Shown here piece by piece: positions 7,349 through 15,642 of a stretch of DNA of 24,325 nt (the first letter of the stretch is position 1; each line of letters starts with the position of its first letter). Location of the stretch: contig CABTYO010000027.1 of assembly GCA_902489075.1 (NCBI GenBank), forward strand, positions 1 to 24,325, given 5' to 3'. A model generated the notes under the pieces. It searched no databases. It had not been told where the DNA came from and worked only from the letters and a program-made list of their open reading frames with translations. A program made the position numbers and the translations under genes. Source of the stretch: an uncultured Faecalicatena sp. GTDB taxonomy: Bacteria > Bacillota > Clostridia > Lachnospirales > Lachnospiraceae.

Positions 7349-7820
7349 GCAGGTAATAGAATTATTGACAAAGAAAATAGAATGTTTCCTGAAATATGAA
7401 GAAGAAACAAAAAAGTTAACTGCAAATGGTGAGGATGCTGTAGAACGGATTACAGATGCATTGGCAGTACGTCAGGAACTGATCGGGGAGATCGATGAGA
7501 TTGATGCTGATATCCGCAATGTCTGTGAAGGGGCAGAAGATGGCAGACTGCTGCTGGATGCGGCAGGGAACCGCTGCGATTACCAGCGGCTGACACCAGA
7601 ATATCAGGAAGTGTACCAGACGGGGCAGCAGGTGTTCCAGATTATTACACGGATACAGAATGAAGAGCGTCTTGCCAGAGCCAGTATGGAAGAGGTAAAG
7701 AACCGGTTCCAGAAGGACATCCGTCAGAACCGGAAGGTCTCGAAGTTTTCGGGATATTTAAAGAGTATGAATTATACGGAAGATGTGAAAAAGGGATTTT
7801 TATATAATGCAAAGAGATAG
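7335..7820 (+). CDS. Probable FliT/FlgN-like flagellar chaperone
   Basis: This 161-residue, strongly helical and charged protein has no signal or membrane segment (MRIDEQVIELLTKKIECFLKY, later RLTPEYQEVYQTGQQVFQI). I do not recognise a diagnostic motif. The helical-bundle pattern, the length and the position directly before fliD and fliS suggest an export chaperone for the cap protein FliD, like FliT. The start is uncertain. ATG at 7335 has AGAGGAAA seven bases before it and overlaps csrA by 14 bases; in-frame ATGs at 7299 and 7311 would give a longer overlap and lack a good site. The end KGFLYNAKR lies 11 bases before fliD. Other possibility: an unrelated small coiled-coil protein. Confidence 0.6.
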   Translation: MRIDEQVIELLTKKIECFLKYEEETKKLTANGEDAVERITDALAVRQELIGEIDEIDADIRNVCEGAEDGRLLLDAAGNRCDYQRLTPEYQEVYQTGQQVFQIITRIQNEERLARASMEEVKNRFQKDIRQNRKVSKFSGYLKSMNYTEDVKKGFLYNAKR

Positions 7821-7831
7821 GAGGTACCCAC

Positions 7832-10393
7832 ATGTCATCGGTTGACCCAACAGGAAGCACCACCATAGGCAATATGATGCCGGGACTTGTATCCGGTCTG
7901 GATACGGAGAGCATGGTTGAGAAGATGCTGTCAGGCACGCAGTCAAAGATTGACAAACAGTATGCCAAGAAGCAGCAGATTGAATGGAAACAGGAGATTT
8001 ACAGAGATATCATTACGAAGCTGGATAATTTCAGAACAAAGTTCTTTACATACAGCAGTGCGAGTAATACGAACCTGCTGAGTAATGCATTCTACAATGT
8101 CATGAATACGGCGAGCAGTTCCGGGGCAGTGAAGGTGATCTCATCTACCTCACAGGCGGCTTCGAAGATTAAAATTGACAGCATTGACCAGCTTGCAACG
8201 GCATATCAGGTCTCTACAAGTGATACGACGCAGATATCAAAGGAACTGGAAGGCCGTGCATTGAATATGGCGGATCTGACAGGGGAACTGTCCATTGATG
8301 TCAGTCTGGACGGGGTGAAGAAGACGATTCGGTTCCAGGCGGGGAATGATGAAAATGAGCTGGTCACGAATCTGAATGAGAGCCTGAAAAGTGTATTTGG
8401 AAGTACAGTCACAGCATCTATAACAGCGGATGGCGGATTGAAAATGGAAGGAAGCGGCGGCAGCCACACGATTATCCTGACAGCGACACAGGGCAGTGAT
8501 TCCTTGGAAAAGCTCGGATTTTCAGAAGGAGCTTCCAATAAACTGAATTATAATGCTCTGCTTTGTGAATCACCGTTTGCTACCGCGTTTCAGGGGAATT
8601 CATTTGAATTTTCTATCAATGGAACTGTAATTCAGGCAAATGGGAATGATACGGTGGGGGATGTGCTCAACCGGATCAATAACAGCAGTGCAGGAGTCAG
8701 GGTGACCTATAACGCGATTACAGATAAGTTCACGATGGAATCCAAGATGACAGGAGATATCGGGGATATCAGGCTGGAACAGACCCAGGGGAACCTGCTG
8801 TCTGCTATGTTCGGATCTGGACAGGGCAGCGGAATTACGGGAAGTATGGCCGGGATGCGCGCGACCGATACGTTGACGGGATTTGATGAGATAGATGAGG
8901 GGACGGATAAGCTTCTGGATAAAATTATGAAGGCGGCCCGCTCAGGAGGACAAAGTTTTAAGTTCCATGTGAATGGACGAGCTGTTGAAGTCGGTATTCC
9001 TGCATTAGCGGATGATGATCCGGATTACGATAAAGCCAGTTTTATACAGGCTGTTAATGACCAGATGGATGCCGGGTTTGGAGCCGGGAAGGTCAGGCTT
9101 TCAGAGACAGCAGACCACCATATGCAGATTACATCTGCTGACGGGTATATAGTAAGCTTTGACGAAGAGGATTTAAAGCATAATGTGAATGATGCGTTTG
9201 GATTCAGTGCCGGTGATGAAACTACTAAGGCTGTAATCAGCCAGGAAGTGACAAAGGATGCCACTCTTGGTGCCATTGGTCTTGGTGGAGAGTGGACAGT
9301 TGAGGGAACAGATGCATCAGGCAATGCCGTCACACAGACGTTAGCACTTGATTCTACATTGACAGTGGAAGAACTTACACAGAAATTTAATGATCTGGGT
9401 ATTGGAGAGCTGACATTTGATCCGGTTACAAAGTCTTTATCTATTTCCAATATGAAGGGAGATAATGCTAAAATTACAGGCGATACTGATGGCGCAGATG
9501 CCCTGAAAACGCTGTTTGGACAGGAAACACTCTCTTTTAATACAAGCGGTGACACTCTTGTGATTACACAGGGACAGAACGCGAAGCTCACTGTTGACGG
9601 TATGACCATAGAAAGGAACACGAATGAGTTCGAACTCAACGGTGTTAATATCCAGTTAATGACGGAATCAACAGGCCCAATTAGCTTGACAACGGAGCGG
9701 GATACCGATAAAATAGTAAGTGGAATTAAAGAATTTGTCGAAGATTATAATTCAATCGTCGACGAATTGAACGGATATCTGACAGAAAAGTCGAATTACC
9801 GCTCCTATGCACCTCTGACGGATGCACAGAAGAAAGAGATGACGGATAAGGATATCGAACGCTGGGAGGAGAAGGCGAAGCAGGGGCTTCTCCGCAATGA
9901 CGGCACGATCGAGTCGCTGTTGGGCGACATGCGTTCTGTGATGTACAAGACAGTGGAAAGCGCCGGGATGGCATTATATGACATCGGTCTTGACACATCC
10001 TCGAATTATAAGGAAAACGGAAAGCTGACCCTGGATGAGGAGAAGCTTCGGGCAGCACTTTCTACGAATCTGGACAAGGTGCAGCAGCTGTTTTCCAGCA
10101 AGACAGATGGTGTGGGACAGGCATTGGGCGATATTTTAAAGGACGCCGCGAATATCAGCAGTGGTTCACCCGGAACTCTTGTCGAGTATGCAGGTGCCAA
10201 GACGGCACTTGACACGCAGAACACACTAAGTAAGGAACTCGCAGAGATCGGCGACCGGATCAGGGAACTGAATAAGAAGTATGAGACAGAGAGAGCCCGT
10301 TACTGGCAGCAGTTTTCAGCGATGGAGCAGGCATTATCCCAGTTGAATACGCAGAGTTCCTGGGTTTCACAGCAGTTTTCAAGTTCGAATTAA
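7832..10393 (+). CDS. fliD: Flagellar filament cap protein FliD (hook-associated protein 2), enlarged
   Basis: This is the filament cap that folds incoming flagellin. The N-terminus fits FliD: PGLVSGLDTESMVEKMLSG, then QQIEWKQEIYRDIITKLDNF. The C-terminus also fits: TTERDTDKIVSGIKEFVEDY, NSIVDELNGYL, RNDGTIESLLGDMRSVMY and a final coiled coil ending SSWVSQQFSSSN. At 853 residues it is nearly twice the usual 400-550. The added mass is four consecutive beta-type modules, about residues 152-237, 256-327, 373-463 and 482-564. Each ends in a hydrophobic-L/F-G-F or LFG turn; the second resembles the Flagellin_IN motif. The DNA of the last two modules is AT-richer than the ends. AGGAGG precedes the ATG. 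Confidence 0.95.
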   Translation: MSSVDPTGSTTIGNMMPGLVSGLDTESMVEKMLSGTQSKIDKQYAKKQQIEWKQEIYRDIITKLDNFRTKFFTYSSASNTNLLSNAFYNVMNTASSSGAVKVISSTSQAASKIKIDSIDQLATAYQVSTSDTTQISKELEGRALNMADLTGELSIDVSLDGVKKTIRFQAGNDENELVTNLNESLKSVFGSTVTASITADGGLKMEGSGGSHTIILTATQGSDSLEKLGFSEGASNKLNYNALLCESPFATAFQGNSFEFSINGTVIQANGNDTVGDVLNRINNSSAGVRVTYNAITDKFTMESKMTGDIGDIRLEQTQGNLLSAMFGSGQGSGITGSMAGMRATDTLTGFDEIDEGTDKLLDKIMKAARSGGQSFKFHVNGRAVEVGIPALADDDPDYDKASFIQAVNDQMDAGFGAGKVRLSETADHHMQITSADGYIVSFDEEDLKHNVNDAFGFSAGDETTKAVISQEVTKDATLGAIGLGGEWTVEGTDASGNAVTQTLALDSTLTVEELTQKFNDLGIGELTFDPVTKSLSISNMKGDNAKITGDTDGADALKTLFGQETLSFNTSGDTLVITQGQNAKLTVDGMTIERNTNEFELNGVNIQLMTESTGPISLTTERDTDKIVSGIKEFVEDYNSIVDELNGYLTEKSNYRSYAPLTDAQKKEMTDKDIERWEEKAKQGLLRNDGTIESLLGDMRSVMYKTVESAGMALYDIGLDTSSNYKENGKLTLDEEKLRAALSTNLDKVQQLFSSKTDGVGQALGDILKDAANISSGSPGTLVEYAGAKTALDTQNTLSKELAEIGDRIRELNKKYETERARYWQQFSAMEQALSQLNTQSSWVSQQFSSSN

Positions 10394-10405
10394 GGAGCGG
10401 ATATC

Positions 10406-10792
10406 ATGCAGAATCCATATGAGAAGTATAAAGAGCAGTCCGTGATGACGATGACGGGCGGCGATATGATTAATTTGTTATTTGAGACAGCACTTAAGCG
10501 TCTGAATGAAGGTCTCAAGTGTCTGGAACAGAAGGACTATGAGGGCAGTAATACTGCATTCCAGAAGGCACAGAGTATCTTCGTCCATCTGGATGTGACG
10601 CTTGATGATAAGTATGAGATATCGAAGAATCTGTCCGCACTGTATGAGTTTTTTAATTATAAGATCGTACAGGCGAATATGAAGAAGGACCCGCAGCCGG
10701 TGGAGGAGATTCTGCCTTTGATCGGAGAACTCAAGGAGTCTTTCCAGCAGGCTGACAAGCAGGCAAGGATCATGAGGAGCCAGGTTTCATAA
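10406..10792 (+). CDS. fliS: Flagellin export chaperone FliS
   Basis: This 128-residue four-helix protein begins M-Q-N-P-Y-E-K-Y-K-E-Q-S-V. The family pattern N-x-Y-x-x-Y-x-x-x-x-V is clear, as is the segment LLFETALKRLNEGL. FliS caps the C-terminus of flagellin in the cytoplasm and delivers it to FlhA. It may also compete in the FliW-CsrA circuit through flagellin. It lies 12 bases after fliD, the usual fliD-fliS pairing. Normal length. Confidence 0.95.
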   Translation: MQNPYEKYKEQSVMTMTGGDMINLLFETALKRLNEGLKCLEQKDYEGSNTAFQKAQSIFVHLDVTLDDKYEISKNLSALYEFFNYKIVQANMKKDPQPVEEILPLIGELKESFQQADKQARIMRSQVS

Positions 10793-10808
10793 GTAAAGGA
10801 GTTACGCT

Positions 10809-11171
10809 ATGTCACTATTTGAAGACAAGTCATATCAATCTCTGATCAACGGACTGGATGCAGCCTGGATGAAGCAGAAGGTACACAGCAATAATATTGC
10901 GAACAGTGAGACGCCGGGATTTAAGACGAAGAATGTCGAGTTTAAGGAGATTCTTTCCAAGGCAGAGGACGGGAAGAAGTCATCCTGGGAACAGAAGGCA
11001 GTGGTTACGACGGACGATTCGACATCCTCCAGGCCGGACGGCAACAATGTGAACGTGGATAAAGAGGAGCTTGAGATGTGGCAGGCGTATGCACAGTATT
11101 CCGCATTGTCACAGCGGATGGCGGGGAAGCTTTCTTCCCTGCGCTACGTGATTAATAATACGGCGAAGTAG
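10809..11171 (+). CDS. flgB: Flagellar basal-body rod protein FlgB
   Basis: This 120-residue proximal rod protein has the rod signature WMKQKVHSNNIANSETPGFK near residues 19-38 and the C-terminal helix MWQAYAQYSALSQRMAGKLS. FlgB sits at the base of the rod on the MS ring. It has GTAAAGGAG upstream and lies 16 bases after fliS. In most Clostridia flgB starts the large basal-body operon with its own promoter. Here there is no clear terminator or promoter before it, so it seems to be read from the flgM unit. Confidence 0.94.
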   Translation: MSLFEDKSYQSLINGLDAAWMKQKVHSNNIANSETPGFKTKNVEFKEILSKAEDGKKSSWEQKAVVTTDDSTSSRPDGNNVNVDKEELEMWQAYAQYSALSQRMAGKLSSLRYVINNTAK

Positions 11172-11183
11172 GGAGGATAAGAT

Positions 11184-11648
11184 ATGTCATTTTTAAATTC
11201 ACTGGATATTACAGGTTCCGCTCTGACGGCGGAGCGGTTCCGGACAGATATTATTCTCCAGAATCTTGCCAATCAGAATACAACCAGGACAGAGGACGGC
11301 GGACCTTACAGAAGGAAGCAGGTCGTTTTCCGGGAACAGCCGCTTACGTTTCAGGAGCAGCTGGGGAATGCGATGAAGACAGGCACAGTGAAGGCCGGAC
11401 GGTCAGGCAGCCGGATGGAGGGCGGTGTGATCGCTGAGGAAGTGGTGGAGAGCCAGGAGGCATTTGTACCGGTATATGACCCGACGAATCCCGATGCGGA
11501 TGAGAACGGTTATGTACAGATGCCCAATGTCAACAGTGCAGAAGAGATGGTAGACCTGATGGCGGCAAGCCGGGCATATGAGGCGAACATTACCGCTTTG
11601 AATATTACGAAGTCAATGGCAATGAAAGCTCTTGAGATCGGGAAGTAG
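11184..11648 (+). CDS. flgC: Flagellar basal-body rod protein FlgC
   Basis: This 154-residue proximal rod protein has N-terminal segments LDITGSALTAERFRTDIILQN, LANQNTTRTEDGGPYRRK and VVFREQ. Its C-terminal segment is YVQMPNVNSAEEMVDLMAASR followed by YEANITALN, the typical FlgC ending. It pairs with FlgB 12 bases upstream. In most clusters the next genes would be fliE, fliF and fliG. Here the next gene is motB, so the usual MS-ring and export-ATPase block is absent at this junction. Confidence 0.94.
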   Translation: MSFLNSLDITGSALTAERFRTDIILQNLANQNTTRTEDGGPYRRKQVVFREQPLTFQEQLGNAMKTGTVKAGRSGSRMEGGVIAEEVVESQEAFVPVYDPTNPDADENGYVQMPNVNSAEEMVDLMAASRAYEANITALNITKSMAMKALEIGK

Positions 11649-11685
11649 ATACGGGAAATAGTGAGAAAAGAGGGCGGTGTTCCCG

Positions 11686-12474
11686 ATGAAACGAAAGCAG
11701 AGGAAAAGCATAGATGGTCAGGAATGGCTGAATACATACGCAGATATGATTACACTGGTTCTGACCTTCTTCGTTTTGTTATATAGTATATCTAATATTA
11801 ATATGGTCAAGCTGGAGAAAGTGGCAGAGGCCATGCAGAAGAAGCTTGGAATCGAGTCCAAGCTGGAGTTAAAGGACCTGCCGCAGAATATGAAGTATCC
11901 GCAGGTGGGCGACACAAAGGAGGACCTGACCGCTTCGGAGGCCGCACTGAATGAGGCCAAGGAGAAGATCGAGTCCTATATGCAGGCGAATAATGCTGCA
12001 GCGGAAGTGACGCAGGAAGATGATGTGTTATATATCCGGTTTAAGAACGAGATGCTTTTCGCACCGGACAGTCCGGATATCCGGCAGGAGAATCTCAATT
12101 ATCTGGATTATGTGGGGGACGTGTTAAAGGCAAAGGAGCCTGAGATCCTGGCGATCTATATCAACGGCCATACGGCAGATGCGCCGGATTCGGCATGGAA
12201 TGACAGGATTCTTTCTTCACAGAGAGCGGATAATGTGGCGATTTACCTGGAGGAACAGAAGGGGATCGAACCGAAGAAGCTGATCTCCAGGGGATACGGT
12301 AAGAATTATCCGATTGCGGATAACAGTACGAAGGAAGGCCGTGACCAGAACCGCCGGGTGGATATTATCATTCTGGGGAAGGACTTTGAATGGTCCCAGC
12401 TTGAAGGGGACGGAAGCGGAAGTGCGCAGCAGTTTGATCCGCTCACACCGATCGATGTACCGGGCGCACAATAG
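11686..12474 (+). CDS. motB: Flagellar stator protein MotB
   Basis: This 262-residue stator subunit couples ion flow to rotation and anchors to peptidoglycan. A short basic cytoplasmic tail precedes the single membrane helix WLNTYADMITLVLTFFVLLYS. D20 is the expected ion-binding aspartate. The C-terminal OmpA/MotB domain (about 165-245) includes INGHTADAP, SSQRADNVAIYL and NRRVDIIIL. No MotA gene lies next to it, although motA-motB is the usual pair. The start at 11686 is preferred over GTG at 11677 because AGAGGGCGG is correctly spaced only for the ATG. Confidence 0.92.
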   Translation: MKRKQRKSIDGQEWLNTYADMITLVLTFFVLLYSISNINMVKLEKVAEAMQKKLGIESKLELKDLPQNMKYPQVGDTKEDLTASEAALNEAKEKIESYMQANNAAAEVTQEDDVLYIRFKNEMLFAPDSPDIRQENLNYLDYVGDVLKAKEPEILAIYINGHTADAPDSAWNDRILSSQRADNVAIYLEEQKGIEPKKLISRGYGKNYPIADNSTKEGRDQNRRVDIIILGKDFEWSQLEGDGSGSAQQFDPLTPIDVPGAQ

Positions 12475-12504
12475 ACCCGGCAGCGGCACAGGAAGGACAT
12501 TACA

Positions 12505-13389
12505 TTGATTAAGACATACGATTTTAAATCTCCAAAAAAGTTTACAAAGGAACGCATGAGTATCGTGGAGAACCTCTACGAAGGTTTTTCACGTTCACTT
12601 GCGACCTGGCTGACCAGTCTTCTGCAGGTGTACTGCGAGGTCAGTGTTTCAAAAATAGAAGAGTGCAGGTATCAGGAGTACATCAACGCAGGGGAAGATA
12701 TTTCCATGTTCGCGCTGATGAATCTGATCCCTGAGAATAAGGAATACAACGAGGCTCCGATCGTTTTTGAGATGGAGCCTGCGTTGTGTTTCTTTATGAT
12801 TGAACGTCTTCTGGGCGGGCAGGGCACGGAGTATGAGCTGGACCGGGAATTTACGGATATCGAGATGGCGATCATAGAGCATCTTCTTAAGAAGATCACC
12901 GCTTATGTGCAGGATGCATGGAGCGGTTATATGGATATAGAAGCCGCACTCACGGGGACGGAGACGAATTCCCACCTGCTGCAGATGAGCGCTCCGGAGG
13001 ACGTGATCGTGGTGGTAGAGATGGACGTGCATGTGAAGGAACTTTTAACGAAGTTCTATCTTGCCATGCCTGCGGCAAACGTGGAAGAGCTGACCTCCAA
13101 GTTTGGCTTTAAATATGTTCAGAAGGTTAAGCGCAGGGATAACGGGATGATCAGGCGGGAGAATCTGGTGCAGAATCTTCTGGAATCAGATGTGGAACTG
13201 AAAGCGATCCTGCACAGGTTTGAGCTGGATGCGCAGGAGATTATGAAGCTGCAGGTCGGCGATGTGGTACCGCTGAATAAGAGTATAGACAGTGATATTG
13301 AAGTGATGGTGGAGGATGTCTTAAGTTTTACGGCGAAACCGGGACACACCAAGCTTCGTAAAGCTGTTCAGATCGATAAAGTGCTGTAG
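12505..13389 (+). CDS. fliM: Flagellar motor switch protein FliM, N-terminally short
   Basis: This 294-residue C-ring protein matches FliM from its middle domain onward: YDFKSPKKFTKERM, then MIERLLGGQG, then the C-terminal SpoA-type domain (LELKAILHRFELDAQ-like region and VGDVVPLN). FliM is normally about 320-335 residues and begins with the CheY-P-binding peptide L-S-Q-x-E-I-D-x-L-L plus a linker. Here the start is a TTG (12505) with AGGAAGG eight bases upstream. The frame is closed 30 bases further back by the motB stop (12472-12474), so no such peptide can be encoded. This is a real absence rather than a wrong start. Neighbours are motB upstream and fliY downstream. Confidence 0.93.
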   Translation: MIKTYDFKSPKKFTKERMSIVENLYEGFSRSLATWLTSLLQVYCEVSVSKIEECRYQEYINAGEDISMFALMNLIPENKEYNEAPIVFEMEPALCFFMIERLLGGQGTEYELDREFTDIEMAIIEHLLKKITAYVQDAWSGYMDIEAALTGTETNSHLLQMSAPEDVIVVVEMDVHVKELLTKFYLAMPAANVEELTSKFGFKYVQKVKRRDNGMIRRENLVQNLLESDVELKAILHRFELDAQEIMKLQVGDVVPLNKSIDSDIEVMVEDVLSFTAKPGHTKLRKAVQIDKVL

Positions 13390-13407
13390 GCCGGAGGAAG
13401 GAAAAGT

Positions 13408-14352
13408 ATGGGCAGATTGGATTTTGAATCATTGATAGAACTTTTGAAGCTGGCCCTTGTACCGGCTGCCAGTACCTTGACAATGCTTTTGGGACGAAAG
13501 ACGGTGATGTCGGAGCCGGAGATCCAGAGAGTGACCTTTCAGGAGCTTGAGACGATCCTTCCGGAATCCTGTGTTGCGGCGGGAATCAGGATGTACAGAG
13601 AAGAAGCAGAGAGCAGGCAGATATTTCTGATCGAGGAGGTGCTTGCGGGTTATGCGGCAGGACTGGTGATGGGCAGCGGCAAGGCGCAGATGATCGATGA
13701 TATTGTGCTGAGTACGATCAAAGAGATCACTGCACAGAGTCTGGAATCAGCGAAAGAGGCTGTCACGGAGTTTCTGGGATATGAGGTGCAGGAAGAACTG
13801 CTTGGATTAAAGCGGATGGATTCAGAACATCAGATTGAGGGCTGGTGTACACAGGCGGGGATGAAGGATCTGCTGCTGATCTCCTGGGAGATGGAGATCC
13901 AGGATACCGTATCAGGCAGAATCTTCTGCGTATTATCTGAACAGGTCCTGAAGGTTCTGGGGATTGGCTCAACCAGAGAAGATATCTCCAGAGAGACACC
14001 ACTTAAGGAAAACCGTTTTCTGGAAAGACCGGGACGGCTGGTTAAGGTAAAAGAGGCAGGTTTTCCGGAATTCAGGGCAGAAGAGATGGAGACATTTGCA
14101 GATGATATTGATGAGAACCGTGACAGGATCCAGGAGATCACACTTGGCGTGTCGGTGCAGATCGGCAGCGTGGAGTGCACGGTACAGGATATTCTGAATC
14201 TGGAAGAAGGACGGGTCCTGATGCTGGACAAGCAGGCAGGTTCTCCGGCGGATATCGTGGTGAACGGCGAGCTGATCGCCAAAGGCGATATTGTGGTCAT
14301 GGGAGAGCAGTTTGCAACACGTATTACGGAAATTGTGAACAGGAAAGGGTAA
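13408..14352 (+). CDS. fliY: Flagellar motor switch protein FliY (FliN with CheC-like N-terminal region)
   Basis: This 314-residue protein has an N-terminal part (about 1-225) resembling the CheC/FliY middle region: LKLALVPAASTLTMLLGRK, then MGSGKAQMIDDIVLSTIKEI. Its C-terminal FliN/SpoA domain (about 235-314) includes LGVSVQIGSVECTVQDILNL, VLMLDKQAGSPADIVVNGEL and GEQFATRITEI. FliY replaces or extends FliN in Firmicutes motors and can dephosphorylate CheY-P. The D/S-x-x-x-E-x-x-N active motifs of CheC are not evident to me. The usual N-terminal CheY-binding peptide is also absent: the protein starts MGRLDFESLIELLKL. No cheY follows. Confidence 0.85.
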   Translation: MGRLDFESLIELLKLALVPAASTLTMLLGRKTVMSEPEIQRVTFQELETILPESCVAAGIRMYREEAESRQIFLIEEVLAGYAAGLVMGSGKAQMIDDIVLSTIKEITAQSLESAKEAVTEFLGYEVQEELLGLKRMDSEHQIEGWCTQAGMKDLLLISWEMEIQDTVSGRIFCVLSEQVLKVLGIGSTREDISRETPLKENRFLERPGRLVKVKEAGFPEFRAEEMETFADDIDENRDRIQEITLGVSVQIGSVECTVQDILNLEEGRVLMLDKQAGSPADIVVNGELIAKGDIVVMGEQFATRITEIVNRKG

Positions 14353-14363
14353 TCAGGAAGATT

Positions 14364-14720
14364 ATGATAGTTTTAAAGCTGCTATTGTACTTTGCAGTGC
14401 TGATCGGAGTGCTGGTCCTTGCTTATTATACGACGAAGCTGATTGCAGGGACAGCCGGGCCGCGTCAGGCTTCTGCGAATATTAAAATACTGGAGAAAGT
14501 GATGCTGGGGAAAGACAGCTATCTTCTGATCGCACAGATCCAGGAGCGGATTGTTCTGCTCGGGGTGACACCGGGAGGCATCCAGAAGCTGGAAGAACTG
14601 GACAGTTATATCGAAAGCAGCCAGAATGTGCCGGAGGATTTCAGCAGGATCCTGGCAAAGCAGATCAGAAAGAATTTCGGCAGGAAGCCGGACAGGAACA
14701 AAGACAGACGGGAATTGTAA
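14364..14720 (+). CDS. fliO: Flagellar biosynthesis protein FliO
   Basis: This 118-residue protein has one N-terminal membrane helix (IVLKLLLYFAVLIGVLVLAYY) and a small cytoplasmic part (NIKILEKVMLGKDSYLLIAQ, IVLLGVTPGGIQKLEEL) ending in a basic tail. This is the FliO/FliZ pattern; FliO assists assembly of the FliP-FliR core. The ATG at 14364 gives an N-terminal membrane helix and has AGGA five bases before it. The position between fliY and fliP is canonical, except that the cheY often found here is missing. Confidence 0.85.
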   Translation: MIVLKLLLYFAVLIGVLVLAYYTTKLIAGTAGPRQASANIKILEKVMLGKDSYLLIAQIQERIVLLGVTPGGIQKLEELDSYIESSQNVPEDFSRILAKQIRKNFGRKPDRNKDRREL

Positions 14721-14737
14721 GACAGAGGGGACAGGGA

Positions 14738-15544
14738 ATGAAGGAAAGGCAGTATACGCGGAAAGACTTAATCAAATATGGCGCTGTTTTTATCGCATCG
14801 ATTGCAATTGCGGCGGTCCTTTTTCTCATATGGGGACGAGTGGTGCATGCCGCGGATCTGAATATCAGCCTGGGAAGCGGAACAGATGGGAACGGTTCGG
14901 ATACACTGGACGTTCTTTTACTGTTTCTTTTTTTAGCTGTAGTGCCTTCTCTTGTGGTGATGATGACCAGTTTTACGAGGATCATCATTGTCCTTTCATT
15001 TATGAGAAATGCACTGGGAACCCAACAGTCGCCGCCGAATCAGATCCTGGTGGGACTGGCGCTGGTGCTCACGGTATTCATTATGAGTCCGGTGATTTCG
15101 AAAGTGAATACCGAGGCTTATGAGCCATACAAAGAAGGAACGCTTACCAGACAGGAGGCTTTAAAGGAGGCGGAGGTGCCTGTGAAGGAGTTCATGCTCA
15201 GGCAGACGGAGAAGAAGAGTATGGATCTGATCCTGTCGATCTCCAAGACAAAGCTGCCGGAGATATCCAAGGATGCGAAGGGGATCAAGAAGTATATGCC
15301 TCTCAGCATTACTGTTATTACCCCGGCATTTGTGTTAAGCGAGCTGAACCGGGCGTTTACGATGGGATTTCTGATCTTTATCCCGTTCCTGATCATTGAC
15401 ATGGTGGTGGCCAGTACGCTGATGTCCATGGGAATGGTCATGCTGCCGCCGACGATGATTGCTCTGCCGTTCAAGATCATGCTGTTTGTGCTGGTAGGCG
15501 GATGGGATCTGGTTGTTAAGACGCTGGTGCAGGGATTCAAGTGA
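14738..15544 (+). CDS. fliP: Flagellar type III export gate protein FliP
   Basis: This 268-residue membrane protein has a cleavable-type signal (RKDLIKYGAVFIASIAIAAV...VVHA-AD, site near residue 40). The family hallmarks follow: VVPSLVVMMTSFTRIIIVLS, FMRNALGTQQSPPNQILVGL and the C-terminal ELNRAFTMGFLIFIPFLIID. FliP forms the core of the export gate with FliQ and FliR. Length is slightly above average. It is followed by a 98-base gap with 15-bp repeats that continue in the FliP reading frame after the TGA. Confidence 0.95.
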   Translation: MKERQYTRKDLIKYGAVFIASIAIAAVLFLIWGRVVHAADLNISLGSGTDGNGSDTLDVLLLFLFLAVVPSLVVMMTSFTRIIIVLSFMRNALGTQQSPPNQILVGLALVLTVFIMSPVISKVNTEAYEPYKEGTLTRQEALKEAEVPVKEFMLRQTEKKSMDLILSISKTKLPEISKDAKGIKKYMPLSITVITPAFVLSELNRAFTMGFLIFIPFLIIDMVVASTLMSMGMVMLPPTMIALPFKIMLFVLVGGWDLVVKTLVQGFK

Positions 15545-15565
15545 CGTAAGGGATGGATATATGAG

Positions 15566-15625
15566 ATACAGAAGATAAAAATACAGAGCGTAAAGATACA
15601 GAGCGTAAAGATACAGAAGATACGG
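15566..15625 (+). repeat. Four tandem 15-bp repeats between fliP and fliQ
   Basis: Units at 15566-15580, 15581-15595, 15596-15610 and 15611-15625 all begin ATACAGA. The middle two (ATACAGAGCGTAAAG) are identical. The unit is a multiple of three and lies in the fliP frame after the TGA at 15542-15544, so readthrough would give an I-Q-S-V-K-type pentapeptide repeat up to TAA at 15638-15640. The TGA fits the normal FliP ending (...TLVQGFK), so the repeat is treated as noncoding. Confidence 0.9.
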
Positions 15626-15642
15626 AGACTGGAGATGTAAGA

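Noticed and set aside
9025..9639. Antisense open frame of 204 codons inside fliD
   Set aside because: It is the Ser/Val/Pro-rich reverse of the fliD repeat modules with no translation signals.
12505..12507. Possibility that FliM is truncated by a frameshift
   Set aside because: No CheY-binding peptide is apparent in the bases between the motB stop and the TTG, the ribosome-binding site is correctly placed, and the rest of the frame is intact.
14175..14363. Upstream extension of the fliO frame into fliY
   Set aside because: The extension lies in another frame of the conserved FliN/SpoA part of fliY; the ATG at 14364 begins the typical FliO membrane helix.
15566..15625. Short-repeat array considered as a CRISPR
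   Set aside because: The 15-bp units are directly contiguous with no spacers, far from any CRISPR structure, and no cas genes are present.
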